The position numbers and the translations under genes are program-made. The notes under the pieces were generated by a model that was given only the letters and a program-made list of their open reading frames with translations, searched no databases and had not been told where the DNA came from. From assembly GCA_009746045.1 (NCBI GenBank), contig RPFO01001144.1:30001-91067 (forward strand): a DNA stretch of 61,067 bases, written 5' to 3'. This document shows positions 1-61,067 of this stretch, in pieces; position 1 is the stretch's first letter; every line of letters begins with the position of its first letter. Source of the DNA: Mesostigma viride (Eukaryota > Streptophyta > Mesostigmatophyceae > Mesostigmatales > Mesostigmataceae).

Positions 1-568
1 AATGCTGGTGACAGGACCACAAGGGGGGGTGTAACGAATACGGCATGAAGGATGAATAAGCACACTAGAAGGGAAGAGGGAGCGTGGAACAAATGCTGGT
101 GACAGGACCACGAGGGGGGGTGGAACGAATACGGCATGAAGGATGAATAAGCACACTAGAAGGGAAGAGGGAGCGTGGAACAAATGCTGGTGACAGGACC
201 ACGAGGGGGGGTGGAACGAATACGGCATGAAGGATGAATAAGCACACTAGAAGGGAAGAGGGAGCGTGGAACAAATGCTGGTGACAGGACCACGAGGGGG
301 GTGTAACGAATACGGCATGAAGGATGAATAAGCACACTAGAAGGGAAGAGGGAGCGTGGAACAAATGCTGGTGACAGGACCACGAGGGGGGTGTAACGAA
401 TACGGCATGAAGGATGAATAAGCACACTAGAAGGGAAGAGGGAGCGTGGAACAAATGCTGGTGACAGGACCACAAGGGGGGGTGTAACGAATACGGCATG
501 AAGGATGAATAAGCACACTAGAAGGGAAGAGGGAGCGTGGAACAAATGCTGGCGACAGGACCACAAAG
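1..568. repeat. 91-bp minisatellite
   Basis: Six copies plus a partial seventh of a 90-92 bp unit, each beginning AATGCTGGTGACAGGACCAC, start near 1, 92, 183, 274, 364, 454 and 545. Copies are nearly identical and differ mainly in the length of an internal G run, so the array is young. Reading frames through it are artefacts of the repeat. It continues off the left edge of the window. Confidence 0.95.
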
Positions 569-833
569 AGAGCAACACGAGCCAGAGCCCTGGGTCTTGC
601 ATCCCATTCGCCTGAAGTAGGAGCAGGGTGCAAGTGCGACAGAGCAGGCCCTGTCGGTTGTGGCGGCAGCGTAGTGGAGCCTGACAGTCAAGGTTGCATT
701 CTTTGGTGTTATAGCGCTACTACTGAAAGAGCACACATCCTAGTTCGTTTGCTTACTTGCTGTATGCCCAACATGTAGTTATTGCCCTCGGCGCAACAGC
801 CTATCCTGTTAGCTAAACAGGCTGTCGTTTGGT

Positions 834-893
834 CATGTTCAAGTTAGTTCATCCTAGTTCATGCTTGTTCATGCCTGTTCATCCTTGTTCATG
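834..893. repeat. short GTTCAT-type repeat
   Basis: A degenerate 9-10 bp motif around GTTCATGCCT or GTTCATCCTA is repeated about five or six times. The surrounding stretch 569-1075 holds no exon that could be assigned with confidence, although the last exon(s) of the minus-strand kinase should lie here or beyond the left edge. Confidence 0.7.
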
Positions 894-1075
894 CCTTCTA
901 TACACAAGACGAGTACTGGTACCACAAGCGCCACACATAAGCTAGCGCCCTCAGAGCCCAAGCGCATTGTCTACCTCAGAGCCCAAGCGCGTGTCGACCT
1001 ATTGGGCAGTATGTGCCAGTCTACCCCCCAATAAGTGTGTTGTCGCTCACCGCTCGTCCACCTCTCGATGCTTAC

Positions 1076-3345
<2,270 letters not shown>

Positions 3346-3681
3346 TGTCTGGCGGAATCCTAGACACGGGTGAGCTGTCTCACCGCAAAGTCTCCAAATG
3401 ACATCAGGACGGCGTACATCCTACCCTTATGGGCTGGTTACAGTCCAAGTCTCGCTATGTCTATTTTACGTTGGTATTATGGCGGACTCCATGGCGAATT
3501 TCCTTGGAACAACACAAGACCAACAATACAAACGCTCGGACTTCCCGCGCTTCATGATGTGTGGAAGCAACCGCGATCGGGATGTGCATTGCGCGCGAGC
3601 GCCCGACAAGTCCGCGCCATTATATGGGGCGACCCTGGGGTGACTCGTGAGTCCTGGCTATAAAAATTGCCGTACAGTACC

Positions 3682-3718
<37 letters not shown>

Positions 3719-4139
3719 GTACAGTACCTTACAAACTTTTGATACTGTACGGACTTTTTAGTTCGCGTATAACAGCGCGTCAAGTCTGCTTGCTGCCCCG
3801 AACTCGGCCACTGGAGGCGACGGTAGGGCTGTGATAGCCTACATGACCGCAAAGGCGCGACTTTGAATGCGTTCAAATTACGCTGGAGTAATGAGCAAAC
3901 AGCTCACTAAACAAGCCAGCCATTGTATTTTCAGCATCACGGAGGAGGGGCCCTCGTCCGGCTTTTTTTTGCCAATAATGAAAAAGGGAAGACGGCTGAA
4001 AAGGGGACGTTGACAGAATATGCGTCCACAGTTGTCAAAAAATTGGCGTGGTTGTCAGAATGATGAGCCATGAAGTCTTGGGATTATATTGAAATGGAAT
4101 TCATGTAGTTTATTTCCAGTAGCGACGGTATAGGACAAG
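3346..4139. promoter_or_regulatory. divergent intergenic region between kinase and giant coiled-coil gene
   Basis: About 794 bp separate the two divergent start codons (3345 minus, 4140 plus), so both promoters probably lie here. It holds a plus-strand TATAAAAA at 3659-3666 and a (TTG)12 microsatellite bounded by two copies of GTACAGTACCTT. The TATA is about 475 bp before the plus start codon, so a long 5' UTR or another core promoter is possible. No other convincing motif or coding exon was seen. Confidence 0.45.
3682..3718. repeat. (TTG)12 microsatellite
   Basis: Twelve perfect TTG repeats in the divergent promoter region, with GTACAGTACCTT immediately before and after the tract. Confidence 0.95.
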
Positions 4140-58779
<54,640 letters not shown>

Positions 58780-59215
58780 GGCCGCCAGGGCTGTTACGGA
58801 GGGCCTGACGTACAAGCTCTTGTGGCGCTATACTGTTTGGGGCTGTGACCAAACGCTTTCACTGAAGGGTGCAGGCCATGTGGGACTAGAACTCGTTCAT
58901 TTGAGTGGCAGGCGGCAGCTTTCCCACATCGATCAAGGACTGTTTTCCAGCATGTACTGTAATCTTTGCAGATTAGGCAATTTTGTAGAAATTTTCATCA
59001 TTAAATAGATAGGCTGGTAGTCTCGTTGATGTATGCCGAAGCACTCCACCGCCCACCACTGGCCATAATGGCTTCATTCTTTTCAGGCTATTATGCGTTC
59101 AGGCTGCATGGAATTAAGAAGCTAGCCTAGGCTATTGTTGGCCAGTGGTTCCATTTTCCTGGCACTTATTTATTTGACAGCAATCGAACAACGACGTTTT
59201 TGCATTAATTATAAA
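58780..59215. other. 3' flank of the giant gene
   Basis: No coding segment was found. TGTAA at 58958-58962, about 180 bases after the stop, matches the poly(A) signal used in chlorophyte algae and is the best 3' end candidate. Further on the DNA is AT-rich. Confidence 0.5.
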
Positions 59216-59291
59216 CACGTGACTGCGTCACGTGGGTGCCAATACACAGTAATTAATTAATTGAATAATAGACACGTGACTGCGCCACGTG
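59216..59291. promoter_or_regulatory. pair of CACGTG-based palindromes
   Basis: CACGTGACTGCGTCACGTG (59216-59234) and CACGTGACTGCGCCACGTG (59273-59291) are two 19-bp near-palindromes 57 bp apart, each with two G-box cores and separated by an AATTAATTAATT stretch. They could be bZIP/bHLH sites or the subterminal part of a transposon. Function not shown. Confidence 0.5.
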
Positions 59292-59381
59292 AGCATAAGT
59301 CCTCAGTGGGAGGGGAACATGGGATGGAATGGATGATGTAAGCTATCTGGGTCCTAGTTACAGGGTTGTGCCAATACACAG

Positions 59382-59488
59382 TACAGGCACTCACGCCTTA
59401 AGTTGGGTTGGCTAAAAGTTAGGTTCACGCTTATAAGTTGGGTCGCAGTTGGCTGCATGGCGAACCCAACTTAAGGCTGATGGCTGTA
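59382..59488. mobile_element. second MITE with mariner/Tc1-type ends
   Basis: A 103-bp element (59384-59486) flanked by TA. The left end CAGGCACTCACGCCTTAAGT and the right end, reverse complement CAGCCATCAGCCTTAAGT, match the MITE at 2404-2638 over the CTTAAGTTGGGTT core. It is inserted in a sequence, TGCCAATACACAGTA, that also occurs unbroken at about 59237. Confidence 0.8.
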
Positions 59489-59619
59489 CTAGTAAAAACG
59501 CGTGAAGGGGCTTCTAGCGCGGTGTGGCACTGATTTTTTACTGCTGCGACTTTAGGGTTTGAGTTTTTTACCGCGCCGGTGGTCCAACAGGGTTTCCGCG
59601 CCATTCAACCCTAAGCATC

Positions 59620-59626
59620 TATAAAA
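59620..59626 (+). promoter_or_regulatory. TATA box for the helix-turn-helix gene
   Basis: TATAAAA lies 122 bases before the ATG at 59748, a suitable spacing for a core promoter and a 5' UTR of about 90 bases. Confidence 0.55.
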
Positions 59627-59747
59627 TTCACTGCAGATCTTGGTCAGTTGGGCGCTGAAATCAGTCATCATTGTATTATATACATGGGCAAACGGCTTGC
59701 TGTTCAAACGCGTTCGTCACATTAGAACCCATCATAAATGCGACACA

Positions 59748-59966
59748 ATGGCCGACAAAACTGATAAGGCCAAATGGAACGCACTGTTTTCGGGCAGCGG
59801 GGCAGCGTCCAGCAAAAAGCAGAACGGAGACACCACAGGCGAGAAGGCAGGTGGCAAGGGCAAGCTGTCAAACCAGCAACGCTATGACATCATCCAACTC
59901 CTGGAAAAGGGCAGGTCTAAGGTATCCGTGATGATGAAAGTAAATCTGAACATTTGGTACCGATAG
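59748..59966 (+). CDS. transposase-like N-terminus with helix-turn-helix start (partial)
   Basis: From ATG at 59748 the frame reads MADKTDKAKWNALF, a Lys/Gly/Ser-rich linker (SKKQNGDTTGEKAGGKGK) and then LSNQQRYDIIQLLEKGRSKV, which resembles the first helix-turn-helix of Tc1/mariner/pogo or CENP-B-like proteins. It then runs into a few non-matching residues and stops. A donor at AG|GTCTAA (near 59914) could join to an exon not found here, or the gene may be truncated by the overlapping HIRAN fragment. Mobile-element origin is inferred from this motif and the nearby MITEs. Confidence 0.45.
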   Translation: MADKTDKAKWNALFSGSGAASSKKQNGDTTGEKAGGKGKLSNQQRYDIIQLLEKGRSKVSVMMKVNLNIWYR

Positions 59967-60233
59967 CCCTCATGGTCCTGTGTAGCGACAACCTCTGCAA
60001 CTTTCATGATGCCATTGTCTATAAACGGGCTCAAGGCAGCGGCCTGCCGTTTGGCCACCCGGCCAATTAATATGGCTGTGGTCAGCCTTTTGAACGGCTA
60101 TGGCCTTCTTGTCGTAAGGGTTGCTGCGCTCTCTGACATGGCGACATATTTCGCCGGGATCAGCAACGTTGTTGGCATTCACGTGCAAACCGTTCACTGT
60201 TATTAGACCAGCGATCCTGGTGACAGTGGCCAT
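59896..60233 (-). pseudogene. HIRAN-domain gene fragment with a frameshift
   Basis: On the minus strand the frame from ATG at 60233 reads through ITVNGLHVNANNVADPGE and RERSNPYDKKAIAV, the signature of a HIRAN domain (G...PGE...VRE..NPYD..AI.V). Near 60070 the frame is lost. The next frame continues the domain as IGRVAKRQAAALSPF and ends at a TAG near 59896. A single extra base around the ATTAATTGG stretch explains the shift. HIRAN domains bind DNA 3' ends in SNF2-family helicases and also occur alone or with nuclease modules. Here it may belong to a mobile element. The rest of such a protein was not found. Confidence 0.7.
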
Positions 60234-61067
60234 GGACGGGATTACTGTTTGCGTCGATCACTGATGCTAGGGAAGACGAGGCTAAAGGGTAAATAGCCAC
60301 GATTACCGCGCATAGAACGCGCATGCCCTATGGCCAGTACACTTGGGGCTTCTCAGGGTCTTGTGGCGGATGTAGTCGGGCCACTGGTCGCGGCGTTGAC
60401 GCTGACGTTTTTGCATCCATAATAATTAATTGATGCCTCGATCACAAACTATAGAGATTACTTATTTAATTAATTGATTGTGAGTGCTAGGCAGTGATGG
60501 TAGACGCAGTGAAGGCAGACGCTAATCTATTGATGATATATCATAATCTAATCTAGGGTATCTTATCGCAATCTGCTAATCTGGATTGAGAGACAACAAG
60601 CACTTAGGGTGCTCTGCTTCTTGCTGAACTTCCATGCACGGCCCACATTGCCAGTAGATGATTCCTGATTTGAAAGCTACCAAAGCTCTAGTACAACTCC
60701 AGAAAACACAACTGTTCTGAACATTTGCACGACCTTCAGTTGGTGCCAGCATCCTGATATTGTGCTAAATTTAGGCAAGCAGTACTACTAAGTGAGACAA
60801 ATTCCTAAGGCATGATGTGCATAGCATTGTGCGAGATCGATTCACTTCACAAACGTATTGCATTCTCCCAAGTAATAAGGAAAAATACGTGAGACGGGAA
60901 ACCTGTGCCGACCACTGGTGTCGAGTCGTAGGCAAACAGCAAATACTACTGAATGCTCTGGGATGCAAGGAGCAAGATGCAGCCGCCCTGCAGTAAGGTT
61001 GATCAGACGACTCTGCCACCACGCATGCAGCAGCCGCCTTGCATCCCTAGCCCATTCCTCCTCCTCC
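60234..61067. other. AT-rich non-coding right end
   Basis: No convincing coding exon on either strand. GACGTTTTTGCAT near 60404 repeats a sequence near 59203, and both are followed by AATTAATT stretches, which may mark the two ends of a decayed element enclosing 59200-60480. The last 600 bases show nothing recognisable. Confidence 0.4.

Noticed and set aside
60771-61022. Minus-strand 83-codon frame at the right edge
   Set aside because: Composition is not protein-like and no domain or splice context was found.

Overview
This is a eukaryotic nuclear window, probably from a GC-rich flagellated green alga. Supporting signs: exons are GC-rich and use C/G-ending codons; there are many short exons with CAG|GTGGGT or GTGAGC donors and C-rich acceptors; introns are full of simple repeats; TGTAA, a chlorophyte-type poly(A) signal, follows the long gene; and the two main genes suit a cilium, basal body or centrosome setting. 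The exact lineage cannot be fixed from the sequence. No tRNA, rRNA, CRISPR array or bacterial-style operon was seen.

Layout. (1) 1-1075: a 91-bp minisatellite and unassigned DNA, perhaps holding the rest of the kinase gene. (2) 1076-3345, minus strand: four exons of a NEK/NIMA-family protein kinase, with a C-terminus not resolved. Its first intron carries a mariner-type MITE and its third a large tetranucleotide array. (3) 3346-4139: a divergent intergenic region. (4) 4140-58779, plus strand: one giant gene. I could join 65 exons with matching phases from ATG to stop, giving about 15.7 kb of coding sequence and about 5,231 residues. The protein has an N-terminal ASH/MSP-like immunoglobulin-type domain followed by an enormous, nearly continuous coiled coil with a few low-complexity linkers. 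(5) 58780-61067: a 3' flank rich in transposon remains, with a second mariner-type MITE, the N-terminus of a helix-turn-helix transposase-like protein and, on the minus strand, a frameshifted HIRAN-domain gene.

The most striking structure is in the introns. In at least ten introns of the giant gene, and in one kinase intron, the end of the exon plus its 5' splice donor is tandemly copied into the intron. Copies range from 25 to about 99 bp, from one degenerate extra copy to a seven-copy array. Many intron minisatellites therefore appear to have been seeded at the splice donor. One array (22623-23100) also reads as a regular coiled coil interrupted only by TAG codons.

Other points are two GC-AG introns, a possible pair of mutually exclusive 3' exons with a 24-nt intron, a 32-copy minisatellite open in all three forward frames, and a TIR element holding eight GTCAA...TTGAC motifs. 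The kinase and the giant coiled-coil protein are divergently transcribed from a shared upstream region of about 0.8 kb; a joint role at basal bodies or cilia is inference.
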